The notes beneath the pieces are model-generated. The model had not been told where the DNA came from and did no database searches. It was given only the letters and a program-made list of their open reading frames with translations. Positions 6,445-15,957 of a stretch of 16,947 nucleotides of DNA are shown in pieces. The position numbers and the translations under genes were made by a program. Origin of the DNA: Tannerella sp. (GTDB taxonomy: Bacteria; Bacteroidota; Bacteroidia; Bacteroidales; Tannerellaceae); the NCBI GenBank assembly GCA_031290635.1, contig JAITNE010000004.1, positions 1 through 16,947 of the forward strand. The letters are read 5' to 3'. Position 1 is the first letter of the stretch. The number at the start of each line of letters is the position of its first letter.

Positions 6445-7200
6445 TTAAGGGTTTGCCCATATTGAAGCATTAAAGCGTATAACGTCGGCGAGAGTAGTAG
6501 TTTGGTGAAGACCGGGGAAGTTGAGAAACTGTACGTAGCGGGCGGTGGGAAGCGCTTCAAGGAAAGGCTGACCTACCGGATTATGCAGGTTGTCGATTAT
6601 CATAACAGCTTGTGTTCGAGCTACTTCTGCTATCTGAGCGGCTTCGGGCGCACCGGGGCCAAAGATAGCGACAGGCGTTATACCAAACTCCTTTGCTAAA
6701 GACGCTTGAAAACGATGCACTACAATCGGTTGGCCTACAAGGGCTTTCAGCGTTTCACGGGCTGCGGACAGTTCGTGCCTGACAGCCTCAAGGTTGATAC
6801 GAGCTATATCAGTCGTTCCCAAGCGCTCGGCAATATCGAGTACAGCCTTTTCGATAGAGGCAAAATCGTAGTCGGTGTGTATGTAGAGCATGCGGTCGGG
6901 AGGCAGGTCGAGGCCTGTTTTCAAGCGGTCGGTCATCACCTCGTAGCCGGCATAAATAATCAGCGACGCCTGCTGTAGGCGTGCTATATCACTCATTCGC
7001 AGTTCGTATTCGGAGGGATGCTCCATTTCTATCGGCGCGAGCACATAGACGCTGTCGGCTCCGGCGATGCGGGCATAAGCCGCTGTCCAGCCGCTGGTAG
7101 CCACTACAAGGCTCTCAGTATCAGATGTTTTGCCCTTGCAGGCAGTAAAAAGCAGGCAGCAGGCAATAAGCGGTAAGCAGTAAGAATTAAGCAGTTTCAT
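6445..7200 (-). CDS. Metal ABC transporter substrate-binding lipoprotein (TroA/ZnuA type)
   Basis: A 251-residue protein with a lipoprotein signal and lipobox LFTAC (Cys at 21), so in this phylum it is tethered to the inner-membrane face or exported. After it comes VVATSGWTAAYARIAG, typical of a cluster A-I metal-binding protein. The first ligand region is PIEMEHPSEYELRMSD (57-71, His at 61), followed by ASLIIYAGYEVM. A second-lobe His lies in VVHRFQASLAKEFGITPVAIFGPG (H162). H108, H206 and H232 are other candidates. No His-rich loop is present, and the protein is shorter than the usual 280-310. It is the last gene of the operon; its ATG overlaps the permease stop by four bases (ATGA). Zn2+ or Mn2+ is the likely cargo, but the metal cannot be assigned from sequence. 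Confidence 0.83.
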   Translation of the reverse strand: MKLLNSYCLPLIACCLLFTACKGKTSDTESLVVATSGWTAAYARIAGADSVYVLAPIEMEHPSEYELRMSDIARLQQASLIIYAGYEVMTDRLKTGLDLPPDRMLYIHTDYDFASIEKAVLDIAERLGTTDIARINLEAVRHELSAARETLKALVGQPIVVHRFQASLAKEFGITPVAIFGPGAPEAAQIAEVARTQAVMIIDNLHNPVGQPFLEALPTARYVQFLNFPGLHQTTTLADVIRFNASIWANP

Positions 7201-7994
7201 TTTCGTTTGATTATAAAAATTATTACAAAAGAGATAGATGCGAGCGCGGCGATAGCTGAACTTGCGGGAATATCAAGCAACAGAGCGAGGAAAAAGCCTG
7301 CAATGGCAAAGAATCCGCCGAGTAAGGACGACCATACAATTACCTGCCGCATATTTCCGGCAAAAAATGTAGTTATAAGCGCCGGCAGCAGCAGGAGGGC
7401 GTCGAGCAATAGTGCACCGATGATTTTCATTGCCATAGCGACCGTCATAGCCGTCAGCAGAACGATAGAATAGTACAGCGCCCGTTCGTTAACGCCTGCG
7501 GTATAGGCTATTTCGCGGTCGAAAAAGAATGCCTGTAGTTGGCGATAATAAACAACCTGAAAAGCAATCAGCAAGGCGGCAAAAACGACTACTCCGCAGA
7601 CTTCCGGCCATGTTGAGGCATAGAGGCTTCCCCAGAGCAGCGCCAGAGTATCCTTAGCCTGCACGTTACACTTATAAATAAGTATAAATGCCAGAGAGAC
7701 AGAGATTACCATAAAAAATGTGCTTATATATCCCGCATCGGAACGTAGCGAGCGCGATATTTTGGTCATCAGCAGAACGAGAATAAGATTGGTGATGATA
7801 GTTGCGACGAAGGTATTCAGGCTGAAAGCCAGAGCTATAGCGCCACCCAGAATAGTGCCGTGCATAAGCATGAAACGTAGAGGCAGCAGGTTGAGGCGCA
7901 GCAGATAGACGCCTGTAAGCGGGAAGGAAAAACCTGCAACTACCAGCAGTATAAGTCCTTTGGCGATGGGCGAAAGAGTGAGCATCTCTAACAT
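7197..7994 (-). CDS. Metal ABC transporter permease (ABC-3 / ZnuB family)
   Basis: A 265-residue, very hydrophobic protein with about seven to eight membrane helices. Family signals are the N-terminal LTGVYLLRLNLLPLRFMLMHGTILGGAIAL, equivalent to the segment after the first helices of ZnuB. WGSLYA lies in mid-protein. The region YYSIVLLTAMTVAMAMKIIGALLLDALLLLPALI is the best-conserved part of ABC-3 permeases and contacts the ATPase. It overlaps the upstream ATPase gene by seven bases and the lipoprotein gene by four, so the three are translationally coupled. It forms the membrane channel of the importer. Length is normal for the family. Confidence 0.88.
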   Translation of the reverse strand: MLEMLTLSPIAKGLILLVVAGFSFPLTGVYLLRLNLLPLRFMLMHGTILGGAIALAFSLNTFVATIITNLILVLLMTKISRSLRSDAGYISTFFMVISVSLAFILIYKCNVQAKDTLALLWGSLYASTWPEVCGVVVFAALLIAFQVVYYRQLQAFFFDREIAYTAGVNERALYYSIVLLTAMTVAMAMKIIGALLLDALLLLPALITTFFAGNMRQVIVWSSLLGGFFAIAGFFLALLLDIPASSAIAALASISFVIIFIIKRK

Positions 7995-9007
7995 AGCCGC
8001 CCTCCTTTCAATTCACGCATATCCCAGCCAAGCCGCTCTGTCCATAGCGGGTCGTGAGATACAATCACTATTGTAGGCGTTTCTTTGCTGCACAATTCGT
8101 GCAAGAGCGCTAATAACTCCTCGCGGCCATCATTATCCAGAAATGAGGTAGGCTCGTCTAAAAGCAACACTTTGGCGTCCTGACAGAGGCATCGTGCGAG
8201 CGAGACCCGCTGTTTCTCGCCTCCCGAAAGTGAATGATATGAGCGTTTATGCAGGTTGAAGCATCCGGTGCGCCTCATCGCGAGTTCGACCTTATAGGCT
8301 ATTTCGGCAGCAGATAGCTTGCTTCCCGCAAGCCCTATAGACACTACCTCGCTCGCCGAGATAGGAAAAGCGCTTTTGACGTTTTCCTGATGCACATAAG
8401 CTACGTCCGAGCGATGATGCTTCCATTCGGGACTACCTACTTGATAATCACCGACTTTAATCACTCCACTGCTTGGTTTTATCAGACCCAGAATGCTCTT
8501 TAGCAGTGTAGTCTTGCCAGCGCCGTTAGAGCCATAGATGACGAGTTGTTCGCCGGACTGCATGTTAAGATTCAGATTCTTCAGCGTCATTCCTGAGGTA
8601 ACTGATACACAGAGATTTTCGATAGTTATTGACATTCCCATCACCTTGCCTGCACGTTTGCGAAGGAAGAGCCAGACATCCTCAACCGAATCATCGTCGT
8701 TGATAAGATATTCCGTTCGGCAGTCAATCTGCTCCACCATTGTATCGAAAGTGTAGGCCACGCCTGCTTTCTCAAAGACCTTGACGGCACGCTGACTGAT
8801 AAGCTCTATATGGCAGCGGCGGACGCCGAGATATACTATCATAGAGGCGGCGGCAAGTCCTGCAACCTTGTCGTGGAGCGTCAACTCGGCAGGCAGAAAC
8901 GGATGTGTAGCCAGAAAGTCGTTTAATTCAAAAAGCGGATGCAGCCAGTGAGAATCGCTGGTGAAGATAATAGTATCCAGATGCCTGACTGTCAATGTTT
9001 TATCCAT
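7988..9007 (-). CDS. Metal ABC transporter ATPase with N-terminal DUF1893 (deaminase-fold) domain
   Basis: A 339-residue protein, about 100 longer than a normal metal ABC ATPase. Residues 1 to about 105 match the DUF1893/TM1506 family, which has a cytidine-deaminase-like fold of unknown function. Visible signals are HPLFELNDFL, LHDKVAGLAAASMIVYLGVR, IELISQRAVKVFEKAGV and AYTFDTMVEQI. Residues 125-339 are a complete ABC ATPase: Walker A GSNGAGKT (159-166), Q-loop Gln 207, signature LSGGEKQ (260-266), Walker B VLLLDEP (280-286), D-loop FLD and switch His 318. The two parts are in one frame with no stop between them. Internal ATGs at 8641 and 8635 (M123, M125) fall at the domain junction and could yield a separate ATPase. 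It starts 12 bases after the Crp/Fnr gene. Confidence 0.88.
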   Translation of the reverse strand: MDKTLTVRHLDTIIFTSDSHWLHPLFELNDFLATHPFLPAELTLHDKVAGLAAASMIVYLGVRRCHIELISQRAVKVFEKAGVAYTFDTMVEQIDCRTEYLINDDDSVEDVWLFLRKRAGKVMGMSITIENLCVSVTSGMTLKNLNLNMQSGEQLVIYGSNGAGKTTLLKSILGLIKPSSGVIKVGDYQVGSPEWKHHRSDVAYVHQENVKSAFPISASEVVSIGLAGSKLSAAEIAYKVELAMRRTGCFNLHKRSYHSLSGGEKQRVSLARCLCQDAKVLLLDEPTSFLDNDGREELLALLHELCSKETPTIVIVSHDPLWTERLGWDMRELKGGRLC

Positions 9008-9019
9008 GACGTTAAATGT

Positions 9020-9718
9020 TTATCCTCTGCGGCTGATTTTACGCAGTCGGTCTTCATCAATAATCCTTATCTTGCGTCCGTCGATGGCGATGATATGTTC
9101 GGAAACAAACGTCATCAGTGTGCGGATAGCGTTGGAAGTCGTCATGCTAGAGAGGCTGGCGAGGTCTTCGCGCGAGAGGTAAACGCTGATAGTAGCTCCG
9201 TCTTCTTCGAGGCCGTAGTTGTCGCGCAGGAAGAGCAGCGATTCGGCTAAGCGTCCGCGAATATGTTTCTGCGTGAGGCTAACGGTGCGCTCGTCTGCAA
9301 TACCGAGGTCGATGGACAACTGTTTGAGGAAAAACATCGCCAGATTGGGGTTGCAGAAAATCAGCTGCTCGACTATATCCAAAGGGATAATACAGACGGT
9401 ACATGCCTCGAAAGCCGATGCACACGTGAGATAAGGCTTTTGAGCAAATCCCGCCCTGTAGGCGAAATACTGGATAGGTTTTATCATGCGAATGATTTGA
9501 CTGCGTCCCACTCCATCCTTGTAAATCTTGACCTTGCCCTTGAGCAGGCACATCATATCTCGCGGCTCATCTCCCTCGCAATAAATCATTTCGTTCTTTT
9601 TGAAATGCATAATTTTCGAGTGAGTGCGCAAAATATCCCGTTCTTCCTCTTCAAGAACTCTCCAAACCTCTGTGAGGCTGGTAGATAAGTCTATTGTTTT
9701 CTTCTCCTGTATAACCAC
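9020..9718 (-). CDS. Crp/Fnr family transcriptional regulator
   Basis: A 232-residue protein. It has an N-terminal cyclic-nucleotide-binding-like beta-roll (about 20-125, with FKKNEMIYCEGDEPRDMMCLLKGKVKIYKDG), a dimer helix (about 125-150) and a C-terminal winged helix with LSREDLASLSSMTTSNAIRTLMTF (181-204) as recognition unit. The start is a GTG at 9718; an in-frame stop lies two codons upstream and the next Met is residue 37. The cAMP-contact residues of E. coli CRP are not seen, and the FNR N-terminal Cys cluster is absent. Six cysteines lie in the sensor domain (47, 57, 99, 106, 109, 122). It is the first gene of the metal ABC operon and probably controls it. Its ligand is unknown. Confidence 0.9.
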   Translation of the reverse strand: MVIQEKKTIDLSTSLTEVWRVLEEEERDILRTHSKIMHFKKNEMIYCEGDEPRDMMCLLKGKVKIYKDGVGRSQIIRMIKPIQYFAYRAGFAQKPYLTCASAFEACTVCIIPLDIVEQLIFCNPNLAMFFLKQLSIDLGIADERTVSLTQKHIRGRLAESLLFLRDNYGLEEDGATISVYLSREDLASLSSMTTSNAIRTLMTFVSEHIIAIDGRKIRIIDEDRLRKISRRG

Positions 9719-9759
9719 TTTGCCTTAATAAATGTGTTGAATAGCATTGTTTCAAAGCA

Positions 9760-9767
9760 CAAATATA
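9760..9767 (-). promoter_or_regulatory. -7 promoter element for the Crp/Fnr-ABC operon
   Basis: CAAATATA on the plus strand reads TATATTTG on the minus strand, matching TAnnTTTG. It lies about 42 bases before the GTG start. No TTTG -33 element is seen at 19-22 bases. The flanking 9768-9830 stretch is AT-rich and holds no gene. Confidence 0.55.
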
Positions 9768-9830
9768 CAACATATTTTTGACATGAAATAACTTTTTCGT
9801 CTTTTTTTTATACACCTCACTTATTGAGGC

Positions 9831-10316
9831 TTATCTCAATCTCTCCAATGAGCGGACGAGGGTTTCGTCGGCGCCAATGTTGCGTATGGCTAAATAATTG
9901 AGTATCAGGGAAATAAGAGGGAACGAAGTCCAGATACACGGAGTGATGCTGAGGTCAGGTAGGAAAGGCGAGCCGCTGAATATCCGGAGGTAGTAAACTG
10001 CGAGCAGGCAAAAACCTATGATTATCAGCGAGTTGAATATACATAATCGTATCTGCAACATACGTTTCTTATACATGAAAATGATGGTGAACGAAAGTAG
10101 CGCCACGAGGCTTGCCAAGGCAAACAGCGCCCATGTCGAATATGCAAGTACGAAAGAGCTTGTTCCGGCATTATCGACCGTTTCGAAATTGAGGCCGGCA
10201 GCGTCAAACGAATAAACATCATCACCCGACTGCAAGGATGCAATCGGGAGAAAGACAATAGCGACAAATAGCGCCGCCACAATCAGTAAGTAAAGCGTCT
10301 GAATACGTTGAATCAT
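9831..10316 (-). CDS. DUF4293 family four-helix membrane protein
   Basis: A 161-residue protein. The ATG at 10316 is chosen over an upstream in-frame start at 10355. Translation from 10316 begins MIQRIQTLYLLIVAAL, the usual start of this family, and its ATG overlaps the rpoZ stop as ATGA. Four membrane helices are predicted at about 6-27, 57-80, 89-112 and 125-145. The tail IGADETLVRSLERLR is conserved and basic. The function is unknown. It follows bamD and rpoZ in one operon, an order I recall from other Bacteroidales, but no catalytic motif or partner can be named. Confidence 0.8.
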   Translation of the reverse strand: MIQRIQTLYLLIVAALFVAIVFLPIASLQSGDDVYSFDAAGLNFETVDNAGTSSFVLAYSTWALFALASLVALLSFTIIFMYKKRMLQIRLCIFNSLIIIGFCLLAVYYLRIFSGSPFLPDLSITPCIWTSFPLISLILNYLAIRNIGADETLVRSLERLR

Positions 10317-10651
10317 AAATTGTCGATAGCTTCTTTTTTGACAGGATTTTTCCAATAAATATCGCCGTCTTCATATTCCTTGGTTGCAATCAGCGTTGCC
10401 TTAGGTAACTTCTCGTAGTAGCGTGAAATCTCTATCTGTTCGCGGTTCTCGAACACCTCTTCGAGGTTGTCGGTGTTGTTGTCGAACTCCGACAGTTTCT
10501 TGTCCAAATCATGCTTCATAGAGGCTGATATCTGGTTGGCTCGCTTCGAGACGATGACCACAGTTTCATACACGTTGCCGGTATCTTTCCACATCTTGCT
10601 CATATCGCGCGAGACGGTGCTTGTAGGCGCTTTTGATTTACGATAATCCAT
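10313..10651 (-). CDS. rpoZ: RNA polymerase omega subunit, Bacteroidetes Rpb6-like form
   Basis: A 112-residue protein. The core NVYETVVIVSKRANQISASMKHDLDKKLSEF (about 27-57) and DNLEEVFENREQIEISRYYEKLPKATLIA are characteristic of the Bacteroidota version of omega/Rpb6/RpoK. That subunit clamps the largest RNA polymerase subunit and aids assembly. It differs strongly from E. coli omega, which is about 91 residues. It lies 18 bases after bamD and overlaps the DUF4293 start by four bases, so all three are probably one transcript. Length and sequence are normal for the phylum. Confidence 0.88.
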   Translation of the reverse strand: MDYRKSKAPTSTVSRDMSKMWKDTGNVYETVVIVSKRANQISASMKHDLDKKLSEFDNNTDNLEEVFENREQIEISRYYEKLPKATLIATKEYEDGDIYWKNPVKKEAIDNL

Positions 10652-10669
10652 TGTTAGTTTGATATTTAA

Positions 10670-11479
10670 TTAATAATTATTTTCTATTTTAGCGTTAGCA
10701 TACTCGAAATATTTTTTCACCTGCCTGATGTATTTGCCTTCGGGAAACTCATTCATGTAGTTGTAGTATTCATCGACCACTTCGCGGTATCGACCCTGCA
10801 AACGCTCATTAATACTTACTACCGCAAGCTCATACTTGGAGCATAGTTTCAGGTAGGAAAGCTCTTCGCGATACTTTGTGTCGGGATAGTCCTTGAGGGC
10901 GTTTTCGGAAGTAAGCACGCAAGCGGTGTAGTTATTGCCCATATAGGTGCCGATGTTGTAGTATAGCTTAGCAGCGAGATACTCCTTGTATGCAAGTTTT
11001 TCCTGCAGGTCGAAGAGCAGCTGCTGCGCTTCCTTGGCTCGCTCGCTCTGAGGATAATATTCGAGATAGAGGAGGAACTGTTTCATAGCTTCGTGGGTCT
11101 GCGCCTGGTCAAGACGCGGGTCGGGCGAATCGAGATACAGTCCGTAAGCGCCGTAATACCGCGACAATTCGGCAAATTCGCCCTTGGGATAGGTGTTGTA
11201 ATAAGTCTTGAAATACTCCGACGCCGTTATGTAATCCTTCTGTCCGTAATAGCTTTGCGCTAACAGATAGAGCGATTCTTCAGCCTCAGCGCGTCCGCGA
11301 AAGTAATGAACAACCTCTTCGAGCAGGGTTGCCGACTTGACATACTTCTTTTGGTTGAAGTATTTTTTGGCGTAAGAATACTTCAAATCGGGGTCCTGGC
11401 TCTTCAGTAATTTGTTGTACTCCCCGCAGGAAGACATCACAAACGACGCAACACAGAGTAATAATGCAATCTTTCTCAC
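10670..11479 (-). CDS. bamD: Outer-membrane protein assembly factor BamD (lipoprotein)
   Basis: A 269-residue lipoprotein. The signal peptide ends at lipobox VMSSC (Cys at 18). It is followed by GEYNKLLKSQDPDLKYSYAKKYFNQKKYVKSATLLEEV, the start of a TPR-like helical repeat array. Later repeats include AEESLYLLAQSYYGQKDYITASEYFKTYYNTYP, EAMKQFLLYLEYYPQSERAKEA and ELSYLKLCSKYELAVVSI, ending with YNYMNEFPEGKYIRQVKKYF. BamD docks on BamA at the inner face of the outer membrane and is essential for inserting beta-barrel proteins. Length and five-repeat layout fit. It is the first gene of bamD-rpoZ-DUF4293, with a -7 element about 21 bases upstream. Confidence 0.92.
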   Translation of the reverse strand: MRKIALLLCVASFVMSSCGEYNKLLKSQDPDLKYSYAKKYFNQKKYVKSATLLEEVVHYFRGRAEAEESLYLLAQSYYGQKDYITASEYFKTYYNTYPKGEFAELSRYYGAYGLYLDSPDPRLDQAQTHEAMKQFLLYLEYYPQSERAKEAQQLLFDLQEKLAYKEYLAAKLYYNIGTYMGNNYTACVLTSENALKDYPDTKYREELSYLKLCSKYELAVVSINERLQGRYREVVDEYYNYMNEFPEGKYIRQVKKYFEYANAKIENNY

Positions 11480-11499
11480 TTTAATCGTATTTTGGGCTG

Positions 11500-11507
11500 C
11501 AAAGATA
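11500..11507 (-). promoter_or_regulatory. -7 promoter element for bamD-rpoZ-DUF4293
   Basis: CAAAGATA on the plus strand reads TATCTTTG on the minus strand, an exact TAnnTTTG. It lies about 21 bases before the bamD ATG, so the leader would be only about 15 bases. No clear -33 TTTG is present. Confidence 0.6.
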
Positions 11508-11548
11508 CAACTATTATTCGGATTAGCGTTATTTTTGACGTTAAAAAA

Positions 11549-11974
11549 TTACAATCGATACAAGTCGCTTGCTGCCAAAAGCTCTAATTTGTTGGCTGTT
11601 AAGACTTCTGCGCACTTCTTCAAATCGTCCGGCCGGATGATAACATTAGCCGCGTCTCCTTCCGAAAAAGCGTACATATATTCGATAGACAGACCGGCAG
11701 CGGCAATGTATTCCATCGCTTTGGCGAGTGCGCCGGGACAGTTTGGACAGCGCAGGCATATCACATCAGCCTGAGATACAGCATATTGATGCTCGCGCAG
11801 GACGCTGATGGCGCTCTCGGTATCCGATACTATAAGGCGCAGAATGCCGAAATCGGAATTTTCGGAAACTGTAAACGCCGTCATATTTATGCCTGCTTCG
11901 CCCAAAAGTGTAGCTACTTCCGTGAAGCGACCTTTCTTGTTTTCTAAAAAAATCGATAACTGTTTTGTCAACAT
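11549..11974 (-). CDS. Tandem ACT-domain protein
   Basis: A 141-residue protein made only of two ACT domains, about 4-68 (QLSIFLENKKGRFTEVATLLGEAGINMTAFTV) and 69-140. ACT domains bind small ligands, mostly amino acids, at dimer interfaces. It starts 25 bases after the CoA-ligase gene, in the same operon. I recall this pair (phenylacetate-CoA ligase plus ACT protein) in many Bacteroidales and other anaerobes. It may sense an aromatic amino acid or arylacetate and tune the ligase, but this is inferred. The second domain opens CLRCPNCPGALA (73-84), where ACT domains normally read something like VxVPDRPGxLA; the three cysteines are unusual (see findings). Confidence 0.85.
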   Translation of the reverse strand: MLTKQLSIFLENKKGRFTEVATLLGEAGINMTAFTVSENSDFGILRLIVSDTESAISVLREHQYAVSQADVICLRCPNCPGALAKAMEYIAAAGLSIEYMYAFSEGDAANVIIRPDDLKKCAEVLTANKLELLAASDLYRL

Positions 11975-11999
11975 AATTGCTTGGTTTTTACGTTAATAC

Positions 12000-13301
12000 T
12001 TAAACTAATTTACGTTTGTCGATAACGTGTTTGGCTTTGCCCTGACTGCGCTCGATGGTGCGAGGCTCTACCAACCTGATTTCGGGGGATATGCCCAGAA
12101 CGCTTTGCAGGCGGTGGCTTATCTTCTTTCGCATCTCCATCAGCTTGGTCATCTCGTCGGTGTAGTATTCTTGACGCACTTCGACGTCAATTTGGAAAGT
12201 GTCGGTGTTATCAACTCTATCGACGGTTATCATGTAGTAAGGCTCAAATTCGGGCATTTCGAGGATGACTGATTCGACCTGCGACGGGAAGACGTTGACG
12301 CCACGGATTATCAGCATATCGTCGCTACGTCCGAGGATACGGTCCATGCGTACAGCAGTGCGTCCGCAGGAGCAACGCTCATAGTGCAGAGCCGTCAGGT
12401 CGCGAGTACGATAGCGAATCATCGGCATTCCTTCCTTAGTGATGGTTGTGAAGACAAGTTCGCCCTGCTTGCCATGCTCTAAGGGTTGCAGTGTCTGCGG
12501 GTCAACTATTTCGGGATAGAAATGGTCTTCCCAGAGGTGCGTACCGTTTTGGCACGCGCACTCGCCGCCGACGCCCGGACCGCATACTTCCGTCAGTCCA
12601 TAGATGTCATAAGCCTTGATATGCAGTTTGTCTTCGAGTTCGCGGCGCATGTTTTCAGTCCAAGGCTCTGCGCCGAAAGCGCCGATACGCAGCTTGAATT
12701 CCTCAATAGGAAACTCCGATTCACGGATTGCTTCGGCGAGGTGGAGGGCATACGAGGGTGTGCAGGCAAGTGCATTAGCGCCGAAATCGTGCATCAGCTG
12801 TATCTGCTTCTGCGTATTGCCGCTACTCATCGGAATGACCGTGCCGCCGATGTATTCAGTGCCTTGATGTGCGCCTAAACCGCCGGTAAACAGTCCGTAG
12901 CCATACGAAACCTGCACTATGTCGTTCTTTGTCAGTCCGTAAGCCGTCAGGCATCGGGCTACGCCTTCGCTCCAGACCGAGAGGTCATTGCGAGTATAGC
13001 CCACGACTATAGGCTTGCCCGTCGTACCCGAAGAGGCCTGTACCCGCACAATCTCCGACATCGGAGTAGCCATCAACCCGAAAGGATAGTTGTCTCTCAG
13101 GTCGTTCTTCACGGTGAAAGGCAGTTTGGCAATATCGTCTATCGACCGGATATCGTCAGGCGTTGTGCCTGATTCTTGCATTTTCGTACGGTAGAAAGTT
13201 GTGTTGTGATAAACACGTTCTACTACTTGCTTCAACCTGATGGATTGAAGTTTGTGCATCTCGTCACGCGACATGCACTCCATTGTTTCATTCCAAATCA
13301 T
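12000..13301 (-). CDS. paaK: Phenylacetate-CoA ligase family enzyme
   Basis: A 433-residue adenylate-forming enzyme that activates an aryl acid such as phenylacetate with ATP and then transfers it to CoA. Motifs: P-loop SSGTTGKP (90-97), YGLTE (234-238), RYRTRD (296-301) and the hinge region GRSDDMLIIRGVNVFPSQVE. The C-terminal GKAKHVIDKR (421-430) holds the adenylation lysine (K422 or K424). ECACQNGTHLWEDHFYPE with C248, C250 and H255, together with C310 and C312, probably forms the structural zinc site known in this family. Length is normal. It starts the operon with the ACT gene downstream. In gut anaerobes this enzyme often works with indolepyruvate:ferredoxin oxidoreductase, which is not in this window, so it may act on arylacetates or make acyl-CoA for ATP recovery. 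Confidence 0.9.
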   Translation of the reverse strand: MIWNETMECMSRDEMHKLQSIRLKQVVERVYHNTTFYRTKMQESGTTPDDIRSIDDIAKLPFTVKNDLRDNYPFGLMATPMSEIVRVQASSGTTGKPIVVGYTRNDLSVWSEGVARCLTAYGLTKNDIVQVSYGYGLFTGGLGAHQGTEYIGGTVIPMSSGNTQKQIQLMHDFGANALACTPSYALHLAEAIRESEFPIEEFKLRIGAFGAEPWTENMRRELEDKLHIKAYDIYGLTEVCGPGVGGECACQNGTHLWEDHFYPEIVDPQTLQPLEHGKQGELVFTTITKEGMPMIRYRTRDLTALHYERCSCGRTAVRMDRILGRSDDMLIIRGVNVFPSQVESVILEMPEFEPYYMITVDRVDNTDTFQIDVEVRQEYYTDEMTKLMEMRKKISHRLQSVLGISPEIRLVEPRTIERSQGKAKHVIDKRKLV

Positions 13302-13346
13302 ATTAAAAAGTCTTGTTTTAGTGGTACATTAATTTGATTTTCGCTG

Positions 13347-13354
13347 CAAAGTTA
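13347..13354 (-). promoter_or_regulatory. -7 promoter element for paaK-ACT operon
   Basis: CAAAGTTA on the plus strand reads TAACTTTG on the minus strand, matching TAnnTTTG. It lies about 46 bases before the ATG at 13301. No matching -33 element is evident; the upstream DNA is an AT-rich run next to the end of the preceding gene. Confidence 0.55.
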
Positions 13355-13371
13355 CAAAAAAGAATTGATAA

Positions 13372-15938
<2,567 letters not shown>

Positions 15939-15957
15939 TTAATTGCGAATAAGGGCA

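Noticed and set aside
6432..6458. GGGCAA...TTGCCC inverted repeat between the convergent Lrp and lipoprotein genes, as a possible two-way terminator.
   Set aside because: Only six pairs with a long loop and no T-tract on either side; it also runs into the lipoprotein coding end.
6706..6978. A 90-codon plus-strand frame inside the metal-binding lipoprotein gene.
   Set aside because: Antisense shadow of a gene with lipobox, TroA motifs and operon context; no independent support.
9814..9829. CCTCA-CTTAT-TGAGG hairpin after the DUF4293 stop, as a terminator.
   Set aside because: The stem is five pairs, and in the direction of transcription it is followed by an A-tract, not a U-tract.
10317..10355. 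Upstream start adding 13 residues to the DUF4293 protein.
   Set aside because: Family members begin at MIQRIQTLYL, and the ATG at 10316 overlaps the rpoZ stop as a typical coupled start.
12486..12878. A 130-codon plus-strand frame inside paaK.
   Set aside because: Antisense shadow; paaK motifs are intact on the minus strand through this whole stretch.
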